From Alphaproteobacteria bacterium (GTDB lineage Bacteria > Pseudomonadota > Alphaproteobacteria > JAAEOK01), in contig JAAEOK010000033.1 in assembly GCA_024244705.1 (NCBI GenBank), forward strand, positions 84,534-148,533: a DNA stretch of 64,000 bases, in the 5' to 3' direction. The translations under genes were made by a program, and so were the position numbers. The number at the start of each line of letters is the position of its first letter. The first letter of the stretch is position 1. The notes under the pieces were generated by a model that saw only the letters and a list, made by a program, of their open reading frames with translations, had not been told where the DNA came from and did not search any database. Shown piece by piece: positions 10,432-19,148 of the stretch.

Positions 10432-12513
10432 ATGGCGGTCGAGCGCAAAAAGGGACCGGGGCCGCATAACGCGACCGACGGCGTCGCGGCGCAGAAGAAA
10501 TCGCCACCGCGCGGCACGCGCGGCGGGCCGTGGCGGATCTGGCGATGGCTGGCGGTGTCGGCGGTTTGGCTCGGATTCGGCTTCGGCATGCTGCTCGCCT
10601 GGTACGCCCACGACCTGCCCGACACCTCGGCGCTGGGCAGCGCGACGCGGCGGCCAAGCGTCACCCTGGTCACCGGCGACGGGCGCATCATCGCGAGCTA
10701 TGGCGACCTTTACGGCGAGCCGCTCGGCCTGGGCGATCTGCCGTCTCACCTCAAGCAAGCCGTCATCGCCACCGAGGACCGCCGGTTTTACGAGCATTTC
10801 GGGGTCGATATCTGGGGCGTGATGCGCGCCATAATCGCCAATCTCTGGCACGGCGAGATTCGCCAGGGCGGCAGTACCATCACCCAGCAACTGGCCAAGA
10901 ACCTGTTCCTCACGCCCGATCGGACGATCAAGCGCAAGGTCCAGGAAACGATGCTCGCGCTGTGGCTCGAGGGCCACTACACCAAGGACGACATCCTTAC
11001 CATTTATCTCAACCGGGTCTATTTTGGCGCCGGGACCTATGGCGTGGACGCCGCCGCGCGCAAGTTTTTCGGCAAATCCGCGCGCGATCTCAATCTGTAC
11101 GAATCGGCGATGCTCGCCGGCCTGCTCAAGGCCCCGTCGCGCTACAATCCGGCCAACGATCCGGAGACCGCCAAAGGCCGGGCCGATCAGGTCCTGGTCA
11201 GCATGCTCGATTCCGATTACCTCAGCGAGGCGGAGGTCGCCAGCGGCCACGTCGTGCCCAATTTCCGCCACCCGTCGGTCCGCAGCGGAGAGCTCTACTT
11301 CGCCGACTGGGTCTTGGAACGCGTGCACGACCATGTCGGTTTCACCGATCGTGATCTCTTTGTCGTGACCACCCTCGATACCGAGCTTCAGGAACTTGCC
11401 CAGCACGAGGTCGGAACGACGCTCATCGCCGAGGGCGCCGAGCTCGCTGTCGGCCAGGCCGCCTTGGTCGTCCTGTCGCCCGACGGCGCGGTGCGCGCCA
11501 TGGTCGGTGGACGCGATTACGGCCAAAGCCAATTCAATCGCGCCACACAGGCCCTTCGCCAGCCCGGATCCGCGTTCAAGATTTTCGTCTATCTGGCGGG
11601 GCTTCAGGCCGGATTTCGACCGGACGACGTGCTGGTCGACGGCCCGATTCGCGTCGGCCGCTGGCGGCCGACCAATTATACCGGCAAGTACCGCGGCGCG
11701 ATGACGATCAAAGAGGCGGTGGCGCGGTCGGTCAACACCATCGCCGTGACCGTGACCGAACGGGCCGGGCGCGGCCGGGTCATCGACAATGCCCGCCGGC
11801 TCGGTATTTCGTCCAATCTCAAGGCCGAGCCGTCGCTGGCGCTGGGCAGCCACGAGGTCCATTTGGTCGAGCTGACCGGCGCCTACGCGGCGCTCGCCAA
11901 CGGCGGCTATCGGGCGGCCCCGTTCGGTATCGCCGAAATCCGCGACCGCATGGGCGAGGTTCTGTTCCGGCCGAACATGCCCGCCGAACGGACCATTCCC
12001 CTGTGGCAGGTCGGGGCGATGAACGAGATGTTCGTCAACGTGATCGAGAACGGCACCGGCCGCAACGCCCGGGTCGGCCGGCCGGCCGCCGGCAAGACCG
12101 GGACCAGCCAGGATTGGCGCGATGCCTGGTTCGTCGGCTACACCAGCGCATTGGTCGCCGGCGTATGGGTCGGCAACGACGACAATACGCCGATGAACGA
12201 GGTCACGGGCGGCAACCTGCCGGCCCGCCTGTGGGGCAATTTCATGGCCAAGGCGCTGCACGATACCGAGATGGCCGCGCTGCCCGGGATCGGCACGTAC
12301 AACAAGCGCCGGGCGGCCGCGCCGGCGCAAATCGACGACCGCCCGGCCGTGGTTGTCGTGTCGCCGCAGCCGGTCCGCAAGGGCGAAGTGCGTGAGTCGC
12401 CCGCAACCCCGCCGCGGACGGCCGAATCAACCGGTGGCGTCGGCCCGGCGGTCGAACAGAATGGCGAGGTGTTTAGCGGTCCGGTATCGACCCAGGGCCT
12501 GTTCGAGCGCTGA
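10432..12513 (+). CDS. class A penicillin-binding protein (PBP1A-type)
   Basis: 693-residue bifunctional peptidoglycan synthase: a glycosyltransferase polymerises glycan strands and a transpeptidase cross-links them in the periplasm. An N-terminal cytoplasmic tail is followed by one membrane anchor at about residues 36-60. The GT51 domain shows ATEDRRFYEHFGVD (near residue 110) and QGGSTITQQLAKNLFL. The transpeptidase has the catalytic SxxK as GSAFK (near residue 380), SVN, and KTG as AGKTGTSQ (near residue 555). The C-terminal 60 residues are Pro/Ala-rich. ATG at 10432 is chosen because it gives a short basic tail before the anchor; the frame is open far upstream. Confidence 0.93.
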   Translation: MAVERKKGPGPHNATDGVAAQKKSPPRGTRGGPWRIWRWLAVSAVWLGFGFGMLLAWYAHDLPDTSALGSATRRPSVTLVTGDGRIIASYGDLYGEPLGLGDLPSHLKQAVIATEDRRFYEHFGVDIWGVMRAIIANLWHGEIRQGGSTITQQLAKNLFLTPDRTIKRKVQETMLALWLEGHYTKDDILTIYLNRVYFGAGTYGVDAAARKFFGKSARDLNLYESAMLAGLLKAPSRYNPANDPETAKGRADQVLVSMLDSDYLSEAEVASGHVVPNFRHPSVRSGELYFADWVLERVHDHVGFTDRDLFVVTTLDTELQELAQHEVGTTLIAEGAELAVGQAALVVLSPDGAVRAMVGGRDYGQSQFNRATQALRQPGSAFKIFVYLAGLQAGFRPDDVLVDGPIRVGRWRPTNYTGKYRGAMTIKEAVARSVNTIAVTVTERAGRGRVIDNARRLGISSNLKAEPSLALGSHEVHLVELTGAYAALANGGYRAAPFGIAEIRDRMGEVLFRPNMPAERTIPLWQVGAMNEMFVNVIENGTGRNARVGRPAAGKTGTSQDWRDAWFVGYTSALVAGVWVGNDDNTPMNEVTGGNLPARLWGNFMAKALHDTEMAALPGIGTYNKRRAAAPAQIDDRPAVVVVSPQPVRKGEVRESPATPPRTAESTGGVGPAVEQNGEVFSGPVSTQGLFER

Positions 12514-12528
12514 TCATAGGTGCGGCGG

Positions 12529-13734
12529 TCAGTGTATTGCCGCCGCGTGGTGCCGCAGCGGCCAGGTGAGCGTGGCGTAGCTGACCAAGGCGCCGCAGCC
12601 CATGATCAGGATCGCGGTGATCATCGGGATTTGGGTGCCGTCGTCGAACGCGGCGGCGGCGATGCCGGTCAGCGCCGCCAACGCCATCTGCACGAATCCG
12701 AGAAGCGCCGAGGCGACGCCGGCCATCCGCGGGAAGGGTGCGATCGCTCCGGCGATCGTATTGGGCAGGACAATGCCAAGGCCGACCATATAGAGGATCA
12801 CCGGCCCGACCACGGTGACCACGGTGGGTTCGGCAAAGGTTGCCAGCGCCGCGCCAAGCACGCCCGACGCCGCGGCGATCGCGGCGCCGGCCAATATCAT
12901 GGTGTCGAGACCGAAGCGGGGCGTCAGCATCGCCACCGACAGCGTGCCCGTCATGTAGCCGACCACGATGAGCGAGAAATAGAGGCCGAAATTTTCGACC
13001 GCCACGCCGAGAAATTCGATCAGTACGAACGACGAGCCGGAAATGAAGGCGAACAATCCGCTATAGGCGCAGGCCGCGCACAAGACATAGCCGAGATAGG
13101 CGCGGCTGCGAAACAGCGCGGCATAGTTTTCCGCCAGCCTGCCCAATCGGGTTGCCGTATGGTCGCGATGCTGGTTGGTCTCGTGCAGGATCGACAGGAT
13201 CCCGAGCATCAGGACGATGCCGACGGCGGCGAGGACGACGAAATTGCTGCGCCAGCCGAACCAGATCGTCAGGTAACCGCCGAGAAAGGGCGCCACCGCC
13301 GGCACCAGGCCCATGGCCGTGCCCATATAGGCGAGCATCTGTGCGGCGCGCTCACGGCCATAGAGATCGCGCACCACGGCGCGGGCGAGAACCGGGCCGG
13401 AACAGGCGCCAACGGCCTGGAAGAACCGTGCCACGATGAGCTGGTCGATGGACTGCGCCAGCGCGCAGGCGGCGCTGGCACCGACGTAGAGGCAGACCCC
13501 GCCGAACATGACCCAACGCCGGCCGAAACGGTCGCTGAGCGGACCGTAGATCAACTGGGCGCAGGCGAACCCGGCGAGGAACATGCTCAACGTGAGCTGC
13601 ACGCGATCCGGCCGAACATCGAACGCCGCGGTCAGGATCGGCAGCGACGGCAGGTACATGTCCGTCGAAATCGGCCCCATGGCGACCAGGCCGATGAGCA
13701 GGGCGCCGAGCATCGTCGAGACGCGGGTGGTCAT
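12529..13734 (-). CDS. Bcr/CflA-family multidrug efflux MFS transporter
   Basis: 401-residue, 12-helix major facilitator transporter of the drug:H+ antiporter type. The N-terminus has the Bcr/CflA signature GPISTDMYLPSLPILTAAF. The loop between helices 2 and 3 reads YGPLSDRFGRRWVM (MFS motif A), and helix 5 carries the antiporter-like GLVPAVAPFLGGYL. Substrate cannot be deduced. Convergent with the penicillin-binding protein; the genes are only about 15 bp apart. Confidence 0.93.
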   Translation of the reverse strand: MTTRVSTMLGALLIGLVAMGPISTDMYLPSLPILTAAFDVRPDRVQLTLSMFLAGFACAQLIYGPLSDRFGRRWVMFGGVCLYVGASAACALAQSIDQLIVARFFQAVGACSGPVLARAVVRDLYGRERAAQMLAYMGTAMGLVPAVAPFLGGYLTIWFGWRSNFVVLAAVGIVLMLGILSILHETNQHRDHTATRLGRLAENYAALFRSRAYLGYVLCAACAYSGLFAFISGSSFVLIEFLGVAVENFGLYFSLIVVGYMTGTLSVAMLTPRFGLDTMILAGAAIAAASGVLGAALATFAEPTVVTVVGPVILYMVGLGIVLPNTIAGAIAPFPRMAGVASALLGFVQMALAALTGIAAAAFDDGTQIPMITAILIMGCGALVSYATLTWPLRHHAAAIH

Positions 13735-13865
13735 GAAACGGGGATCCGGACCAATGAACGTTCGCGTCAGGCTTATACCAGGGATTTCCCGGTCCGGCTC
13801 AGACCATCCGGTCCGACAGGCTGCCCGCGGGGATCAGTCCCGATCGGGCGCGGCAAGGGCGTGAT

Positions 13866-13892
13866 CGGCTCACTTCGTTTCGATGTGAGCCG
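13866..13892. repeat. short inverted repeat
   Basis: CGGCTCAC (13866-13873) and GTGAGCCG (13885-13892) form an 8-bp perfect stem with an 11-nt loop, directly beside the larger palindrome at 13919. Together they may be one composite intergenic repeat. Confidence 0.5.
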
Positions 13893-13918
13893 TGAATCGC
13901 GCCCTAACATATTGAGTG

Positions 13919-13968
13919 AGAGCAAGATTCACGTTTCAGATCGATTCGATCTGAAACGATCTTGCTCT
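13919..13968. repeat. 50-bp palindromic intergenic repeat overlapping a gene end
   Basis: Outer arms AGAGCAAGAT / ATCTTGCTCT and inner arms GTTTCAGATCGA / TCGATCTGAAAC around a single central base form a nearly perfect 22-bp stem. There is no T-run on either side, so it does not look like a terminator. It has the build of a dispersed palindromic repeat. On the minus strand it supplies the last codons and the stop codon of the thioesterase gene. Confidence 0.8.
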
Positions 13969-14390
13969 AAGGCATAGGTGACCAGCGCCTTGGCAACCGG
14001 CATCTCGCCATCGGCCGTCGATTCGAAAACGTCGCTTTCCATCACCGAAATCGTGCGGCCGCCGCGCAGCACATGGGAGCGGACGACGATGTCGCCGCCG
14101 CGCGCCGGTCTCAAGTAGTTTATCTTGAGCTCGATCGTCGCCACCGCGGTGCCGGCCGGCGCCTGCGTCAAGGCCGCGCAACCGGCGCAGACATCGGCCA
14201 TCGCCGCGAACACCCCGCCATGGACGAGGCCGTCCTGCTGCCGGTGCTGGGGACCGGGAACCAGGGTCATTTCGCAGCGCCCCGGTTCGAGCGCGGTGAC
14301 TTCGTAGCCGAGGAGGCGGCGAAATCCCTGTTTGGCGACGGTTTCCCGGATGAAGGCGTCGACCCGGTCGTCGAGCGCGCCGGCCGTCAA
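13929..14390 (-). CDS. PaaI-family hotdog thioesterase
   Basis: 153-residue single-hotdog acyl-CoA thioesterase. The family motif is QDGLVHGGVFAAMADVCAGCAA (HGG with the downstream helix), followed by IELKINYLRPARGGDIVVRSHVLRGGRTISVMESDVF. The start is a TTG at 14390 overlapping the stop of ada (TTGA). A strong Shine-Dalgarno GGAGG (14401-14405) lies 10 bases upstream, which decides the start and implies coupling to ada. The last dozen residues (EQDRFRSNRSET) are encoded by the palindromic repeat at 13919-13968, so the natural C-terminus has probably been replaced. Confidence 0.88.
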   Translation of the reverse strand: MTAGALDDRVDAFIRETVAKQGFRRLLGYEVTALEPGRCEMTLVPGPQHRQQDGLVHGGVFAAMADVCAGCAALTQAPAGTAVATIELKINYLRPARGGDIVVRSHVLRGGRTISVMESDVFESTADGEMPVAKALVTYALEQDRFRSNRSET

Positions 14391-15454
14391 CCCGCTCTTT
14401 CCTCCGTGAGCAACTGTTGCTTGCGTTCCAGCCCCCAACGATAGCCGTGCAGGCGGCCGTCGCTGCCGAGTGCGCGATGGCAGGGGATGACGATCGAAAC
14501 CGGATTCGTAGCGCACGCCCGCCCCACCGCGCGCGATGCCGTCGGCGCCCCGATGATGGCGGCGATTTCCTTGTAGGTCCGCAATTCGCCATAGGGGATG
14601 CTCCGCAGCGCCTGCCAAACGCGCCATTGGAATGCGGTCGCGCAGACGTCGAGCGGCAGATCGATCTCGCGGGTACCGCCGGCGAGATGGCCGACCAGGG
14701 TCTGCACCCAAACGCCCAGGGCGCGGTCGTCGCGGTCGATCTCGGCGGCCGGGAATTCGGCCCGCAATTCGCGCTCGAGCGCTGCATCGTCATCGCCGAA
14801 GCCGACGAAGGCGATACCCGTTTCCGTCGCCGCGACGATGATCCGGCCGAGCGCGCAATCGGCGACGGCGAACCGCAGATTGGCGCCGAGGCCACCTTTC
14901 TTGTAGGTCGCCGGCGTCATGCCGAACCGCGACACCGCATTCTCATAAACCCGGCTCGACGACCCATAGCCCGATTCGTAGAGCGCGCCGGCGATGTCGT
15001 CGCCCGCTTTGAGCTTTTGGCGAAAGCGGCCGTGACGGCGCGATTCGGCATAGGCGCGGGGGCTCAGCCCCATGATCCTGGAAAACACACGCTGCAGGTG
15101 GGACGGGCTGGCGCCGACCTCGGCGGCGAGAGCGGCCAGGGTCGGGATCTCCGCGTCCGCCTGATCCAGGATGGCGACGACTTTGCGCACCAAGGCGACC
15201 TGGGGGTCGCCCGCGCTGTCGTCCGGATGGCAGCGCCGGCAGGCGCGAAATCCCGCCTTGCGCGCAGATTCGACGTTCGGGTAGAAGGCGACGTTCTCGC
15301 GCTTCGGCAGGCGCGCCCGGCACGATGGCCGGCAATAGATTCCCGTCGTCTTGACGGCAACGATGAACTGGCCGTCGAGCCGGGCATCATTGTCCCGGAC
15401 CGCCTGCCACATGGTGGTTTCCGACATGGTCGTCATATCCTTGCTGAGTTTCAT
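14387..15454 (-). CDS. ada: bifunctional Ada regulator / O6-methylguanine-DNA methyltransferase
   Basis: 355-residue adaptive-response protein. The N-terminal zinc domain has Cys41, Cys45, Cys72 and Cys75 (YCRPSC...ACRRC), with Cys41 in the position of the methylphosphotriester acceptor. An AraC-type helix-turn-helix follows (PSHLQRVFSRIMGLSPRAY; GYGSSSRVYENAVSRFGMTPATYKKG). The C-terminal methyltransferase has the suicide cysteine in NPVSIVIPCHR (Cys325). All parts are present, so it should both repair alkylated DNA and activate its own transcription. It is followed by the thioesterase with a 4-base overlap. Confidence 0.96.
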   Translation of the reverse strand: MKLSKDMTTMSETTMWQAVRDNDARLDGQFIVAVKTTGIYCRPSCRARLPKRENVAFYPNVESARKAGFRACRRCHPDDSAGDPQVALVRKVVAILDQADAEIPTLAALAAEVGASPSHLQRVFSRIMGLSPRAYAESRRHGRFRQKLKAGDDIAGALYESGYGSSSRVYENAVSRFGMTPATYKKGGLGANLRFAVADCALGRIIVAATETGIAFVGFGDDDAALERELRAEFPAAEIDRDDRALGVWVQTLVGHLAGGTREIDLPLDVCATAFQWRVWQALRSIPYGELRTYKEIAAIIGAPTASRAVGRACATNPVSIVIPCHRALGSDGRLHGYRWGLERKQQLLTEERAG

Positions 15455-15509
15455 GACGCCATCTTGGCCGCCCTCGGGATTTCCCTCTATCCGGCGTTTG
15501 CGCGGTAAT

Positions 15510-16226
15510 TCAGCCGTAGCAATGCAGCTTCTCGCCGTGCCGAAGCAGCCACTTCTCCGCCGTTTTCGGATCCGTAGTCAGGTCGGCGACGAGGTCATGA
15601 AACCGCGCGCCGTGATTGGGTTCCGCGAGGTGCGCGACTTCGTGCGCGACAACATAGTCGAGAATGTGGTCGGGCGCGAGAACGAGCCGCCAACTGAAAC
15701 TCAGTTGGCCGTTGGCGGCGCAGCTCCCCCACTGAGACCTGGTGTCGCGGACGGTGACGCGAATCACCGGGCGACCGAGGCGGGCGGCCTTTTCGCGGGC
15801 CCGGTCCGCGAGCTCCCGACGGGCCTCGCGTTTCAGCCAGTCGGCGACGCGACGCGGCAGGTGTGAGCCGTCGCCGGCGACGCGGATCTCACCGTCCTCG
15901 CACCACACACCGCGACGGGCCAACGGAAGATGGACGATGCGATGGTCGACGCCGCGCAGCGGGATGACGACGCCGTCGGCAAATCGCCGACGCGGCGGCC
16001 ATGTCGCCACCCGGGTCGCGATCCAGCCGGCGTGATCGTGGACGAAATCGAGGCCCTCGCGCTCCGCCGTCCGCTGGGGCAGGGTCAGGACGACACCGCG
16101 CGCCGCCGGATCGAGGCGCAGGCTCATGCGGCGGGCCCGCGCATGGCGGCAGATGCGCAACGCGATCGTTTCGTCGCCGAGGACGAGTTCGCGGCGCTTT
16201 TCGCTCGCCGCGGTTCGCCTAGCCAT
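15510..16226 (-). CDS. YgjP-like (DUF45/SprT-type) zinc metallopeptidase
   Basis: 238-residue predicted metallopeptidase of the YgjP/DUF45 family. An N-terminal beta-rich part (ARRMSLRLDPAARGVVLTLPQ) is followed by the RDTRSQWGSC segment. The zinc site is HEVAHL starting at His195, with a downstream NHGARF where the third ligand is expected. Its start overlaps the phaZ stop by 8 bases, so it is probably co-translated with phaZ. Substrate unknown for the family. Confidence 0.88.
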   Translation of the reverse strand: MARRTAASEKRRELVLGDETIALRICRHARARRMSLRLDPAARGVVLTLPQRTAEREGLDFVHDHAGWIATRVATWPPRRRFADGVVIPLRGVDHRIVHLPLARRGVWCEDGEIRVAGDGSHLPRRVADWLKREARRELADRAREKAARLGRPVIRVTVRDTRSQWGSCAANGQLSFSWRLVLAPDHILDYVVAHEVAHLAEPNHGARFHDLVADLTTDPKTAEKWLLRHGEKLHCYG

Positions 16227-17427
16227 GATTGCGCAGGAAGGCCTTCAACTCGGGAAACACGCGGCTGCGCCAATGTCGGCCTTGAATGAGGCCGAGATGG
16301 CCCGCCTGGTCCACGGTCAGTTGCCGTCGCATCGCCGCCGGGAGGCCTGTGCAGATATCGTGGGCGGCATGGGTCTGGCCGGGCGCGGCGAGATCGTCCT
16401 GGCCGGCCTCGACCGTCATCAGCCGTGTTCGACGGAGCGATTCGGGTGCGACGCAGCGCCCGCCCACTTTCATCTTGCCCCGCGGCAGGTGGGTTTCGCG
16501 AAACACCCGTCGCATCATGTCGGCGAAGAATTCCGCCGGCAGGTCCATCACCGCCAGAAAGCGGTCATAGAATTCGCGATGGGCGCGAACGCCGCCGCTG
16601 TCGCCTCGGATCAAATTGTCGACGAAACCGATATGGGCGCCGATCTGGTCTTCGAAGGATGCTGAAATATAGGCGTTTATTTGAAGATAGCCGGGGAAGA
16701 CGCGCCGTCGTGCGCCGCCGTAATAGAACGGGACTTCGGCGACGAGGTTGCGTTCGAACCAGGCCAGCGGATGGCCGTTGATGAAGCGGTTCAGGGCGTT
16801 CGGGTTGATCCGCACGTCGATCGGTCCGGCGATCAGCGTCAGCGATCGCAAGTGCGGCTTGTTACCGGATTGCGCCCGCAGGGCTGCCGCGGCGAGCGCC
16901 GGAACGGTGGCTTGGCTGAACGCGACGACATCCGCGGCGGCGCCGATGCAGTCGATGAACTCGCCGACATAGTCGATCTGGTCGTCGAGACCAAACCGGC
17001 CCGCGGCCAACGGCACCTCCCGGGCGTCGGCCCACTCGGCGATGTAGACGTCGAACTCGGTCAGCAACGCCCCGTAGAAATCCTCGAACAGCGACGAAAA
17101 ATGCCCCGATAGCGGATTGACGACCAGCATCGGCGGACGCGCGCCGGGCCGGGACGCCTGCAGATGCAGCAAACGGCCGAACGGCCTGTCGGCGACGACC
17201 CGCAGCGTAACCTGGCCGAGACGATGGGCCGCGGCGATGGCGGTGAGGTCGAGGTCGGGCGGCGCGTGGCGCGATGTGGCGCGCCCCAACAGCTCGCCAT
17301 AGGCCGCCGCGGCGCGACCGAAAGCAGTCCCGAAAAGCGGCCACATCGGGTGGCAAAGCGCGGCCTTGGTGACCGGTGTCACGGCCCCGAAGGCGAACCG
17401 CCCCATGTCATACATATAGTAGTGCAT
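16219..17427 (-). CDS. phaZ: intracellular polyhydroxyalkanoate depolymerase (PhaZ type)
   Basis: 402-residue alpha/beta-hydrolase-fold protein of the intracellular PHB depolymerase family, which mobilises storage polymer from carbon granules. Family landmarks are the N-terminal MHYYMYDMGRF, PPMLVVNPLSGHFSSL, the Asp region VEAGQDDLAAPGQT and the His region VDQAGHLGLIQG. The nucleophile region reads VVAFSQATVPALAA: Ser171 stands where characterised members have the catalytic Cys of a CQP motif. A Ser nucleophile could still work, but activity should not be assumed. ATG at 17427 is preferred over a GTG four codons earlier. Confidence 0.88.
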   Translation of the reverse strand: MHYYMYDMGRFAFGAVTPVTKAALCHPMWPLFGTAFGRAAAAYGELLGRATSRHAPPDLDLTAIAAAHRLGQVTLRVVADRPFGRLLHLQASRPGARPPMLVVNPLSGHFSSLFEDFYGALLTEFDVYIAEWADAREVPLAAGRFGLDDQIDYVGEFIDCIGAAADVVAFSQATVPALAAAALRAQSGNKPHLRSLTLIAGPIDVRINPNALNRFINGHPLAWFERNLVAEVPFYYGGARRRVFPGYLQINAYISASFEDQIGAHIGFVDNLIRGDSGGVRAHREFYDRFLAVMDLPAEFFADMMRRVFRETHLPRGKMKVGGRCVAPESLRRTRLMTVEAGQDDLAAPGQTHAAHDICTGLPAAMRRQLTVDQAGHLGLIQGRHWRSRVFPELKAFLRNHG

Positions 17428-17531
17428 CCCCTTGCCCACCCCATGTCATGTGGTTGTTCGGGGTCAATTTGGGCCGGAACTATAGTCTGGGATGCCGCGG
17501 CCGTCACGTTTTTTGCCGCACAGGAAAATCT

Positions 17532-18125
17532 TCAGGGCAGCTCCGCGAGCGCGGCCGCGATCTCCTCGGGGTTCGAATTGTGGCTGAAATGGCGGACATA
17601 GCGCCCGTCAGGGCCCATCAGGTAGATGAACGAGGAGTGATCGACCAAGTAGTCATCGCCCTCGCCCGCCTTCTTGAAATAGACGCGATAGGACCGGGCC
17701 GCCGCCGCGACCTGCTCCGGCGTTCCGGTCAAGGCCACCAGGCGCGGATGAAAATTCGCGGCGAAGCTTTTCATCTCGGCGACCGTGTCACGCTCGGGAT
17801 CGATGGTGATGTAGATCGGCTCGATGCGGTCAGCTTCGGTGCGGTCGAGCGACTCGAGCGCGATGGTCATGTTCTGCAGCGAGGTCGGGCAGACATCGGG
17901 GCAATAATTGTAGCCGAAATAGATCAGCATGTGGCGCCCGGCGAAATCCGTATCCCGGCGTGTCTCGCCGTTCTGGTCGACCAACTCGAAGGGCCCTCCG
18001 ATGAGGGCTTCACCGGTCGCGATTGGGGTTGTTTGCTGCCACATCGGCAGCAACAGCCTGGCCCCGATACCAATGGCGAAGGCAGCGGCCACCACCGCGA
18101 CAATCACAACGATTCTGCTCGGCAT
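17532..18125 (-). CDS. SCO1/SenC family copper chaperone
   Basis: 197-residue membrane-anchored thioredoxin-fold protein that delivers copper to, or reduces, the CuA site of cytochrome c oxidase. One N-terminal membrane segment (residues 4-27) precedes the periplasmic domain. The copper ligands are CPDVCP (Cys75, Cys79) and a distal His163 in VDHSSFIYLM. ATG at 18125 (MPSRIVVIV) is the only start giving a proper anchor. Its upstream space is interrupted by the IS1-like element, whose left end is 83 bp from this start, so its original promoter may have been displaced. Confidence 0.94.
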   Translation of the reverse strand: MPSRIVVIVAVVAAAFAIGIGARLLLPMWQQTTPIATGEALIGGPFELVDQNGETRRDTDFAGRHMLIYFGYNYCPDVCPTSLQNMTIALESLDRTEADRIEPIYITIDPERDTVAEMKSFAANFHPRLVALTGTPEQVAAAARSYRVYFKKAGEGDDYLVDHSSFIYLMGPDGRYVRHFSHNSNPEEIAAALAELP

Positions 18126-18200
18126 GGTTTGGTTTCGTCCCTTTGTCGCGCGGCCCGACCCCAAGAAATGAGCCGAGCGGTCGACGATCGCAAGCGGCAG

Positions 18201-18208
18201 AACGTCGC
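18201..18208. repeat. target-site duplication, left copy
   Basis: AACGTCGC directly outside the left terminal repeat; the same 8 bases occur at 21690-21697 outside the right one. Confidence 0.93.
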
Positions 18209-18228
18209 GGTAGTGTCTCAGTTTGAAA
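18209..18228 (+). repeat. left terminal inverted repeat
   Basis: GGTAGTGTCTCAGTTTGAAA, exact inverted copy of 21670-21689. The transposase stop codon (18218-18220) lies inside this repeat. Confidence 0.95.
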
Positions 18229-19099
18229 TATTTTTCTTGTAAGAACTTGTCCGTCCCGGTCTCGGCGCGCGCGCGTCGATCAAGCCCACAACCCATTCCA
18301 TATCGCGCAAGGTATCGGTGACGCCAGTGGCCATCGCCGGACTGACTTTGTGCGCCTTGTGAATACGGCAGAAATTGTACCAGACGAAATACAGCGCCAG
18401 CGCGTGGCAATGGTTCTCGACCTTCTTTGAAAACGCATTGGTCAACCGCGTGAACCGGCGCATGGACATCCGCATGGTGAGATTGTGGCGCTCTACATGC
18501 GACGTGCTCACGTCCTTGGGATCGGGCTTACCTTCAACGGGTTGCTTCTTCGCGCCGATGCACTCAGCTGGGCTGTAACGGCCCTTGGCGCTCTCAGGCG
18601 CGGCACCGTAGAGCTTCACCAACTGCGCATAGTCAATGTCCGCACCGAAAGCACCTTCAACCGCTTCCAGGTACGCCTTGTGGCCGTCCATGGTTAACTG
18701 CACGCGATTAGCCAGCCGGTCGCGCAAATCGTCCATAAGCTCCATTGCGTACTGAGAGTCGCGGCCGCCGACCATCCAAGACAGGATCATCTTGCTTTCA
18801 TTGTCTAGCGCCGCCCACGTCCATACGTCGCCAGCATAAAAGGGAGCGGCCTTGGCCTTCGCCACGTTCTTTTGCTTGGCGTAGGTGAACGACCAGATTT
18901 CGTCGCACTGGACCTTGCGGGCCTTCACATCGTGAACATGCTCATCGTGATAGGCCGCACATGCTTTGCCGGCGTCCACTAGCAACTTCGTGACGGTATT
19001 GATTGATACCCCTGCCACGCGGGAGACAGATCGCATGGACAAGCCCTCGACCAGCATGGAAAGGATTTGGACTCGCTTCTCTAGGGGCAATTTGTTCAT
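18218..19099 (-). CDS. IS1-family-like DDE transposase
   Basis: 293-residue transposase. The N-terminal helix-turn-helix ([20 protein letters not shown], residues 21-40) is followed by the catalytic core with a DDE triad: Asp66 (QCDEIWSF), Asp138 ([10 protein letters not shown]) and Glu203 ([11 protein letters not shown]). The C-terminal [30 protein letters not shown] is characteristic of the long single-frame IS1-type group; no frameshift is needed, unlike classical InsAB'. ATG at 19099 (MNKLPLEKR) matches the usual start of this group; a TTG 13 codons upstream is possible. All catalytic residues are intact, so it is probably active. Confidence 0.9.
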   Translation of the reverse strand: MNKLPLEKRVQILSMLVEGLSMRSVSRVAGVSINTVTKLLVDAGKACAAYHDEHVHDVKARKVQCDEIWSFTYAKQKNVAKAKAAPFYAGDVWTWAALDNESKMILSWMVGGRDSQYAMELMDDLRDRLANRVQLTMDGHKAYLEAVEGAFGADIDYAQLVKLYGAAPESAKGRYSPAECIGAKKQPVEGKPDPKDVSTSHVERHNLTMRMSMRRFTRLTNAFSKKVENHCHALALYFVWYNFCRIHKAHKVSPAMATGVTDTLRDMEWVVGLIDARAPRPGRTSSYKKNISN

Positions 19100-19148
19100 G
19101 CCCCTAATATATGCACTTATATGCTTATCGTCAAGCAACTATTTCATA

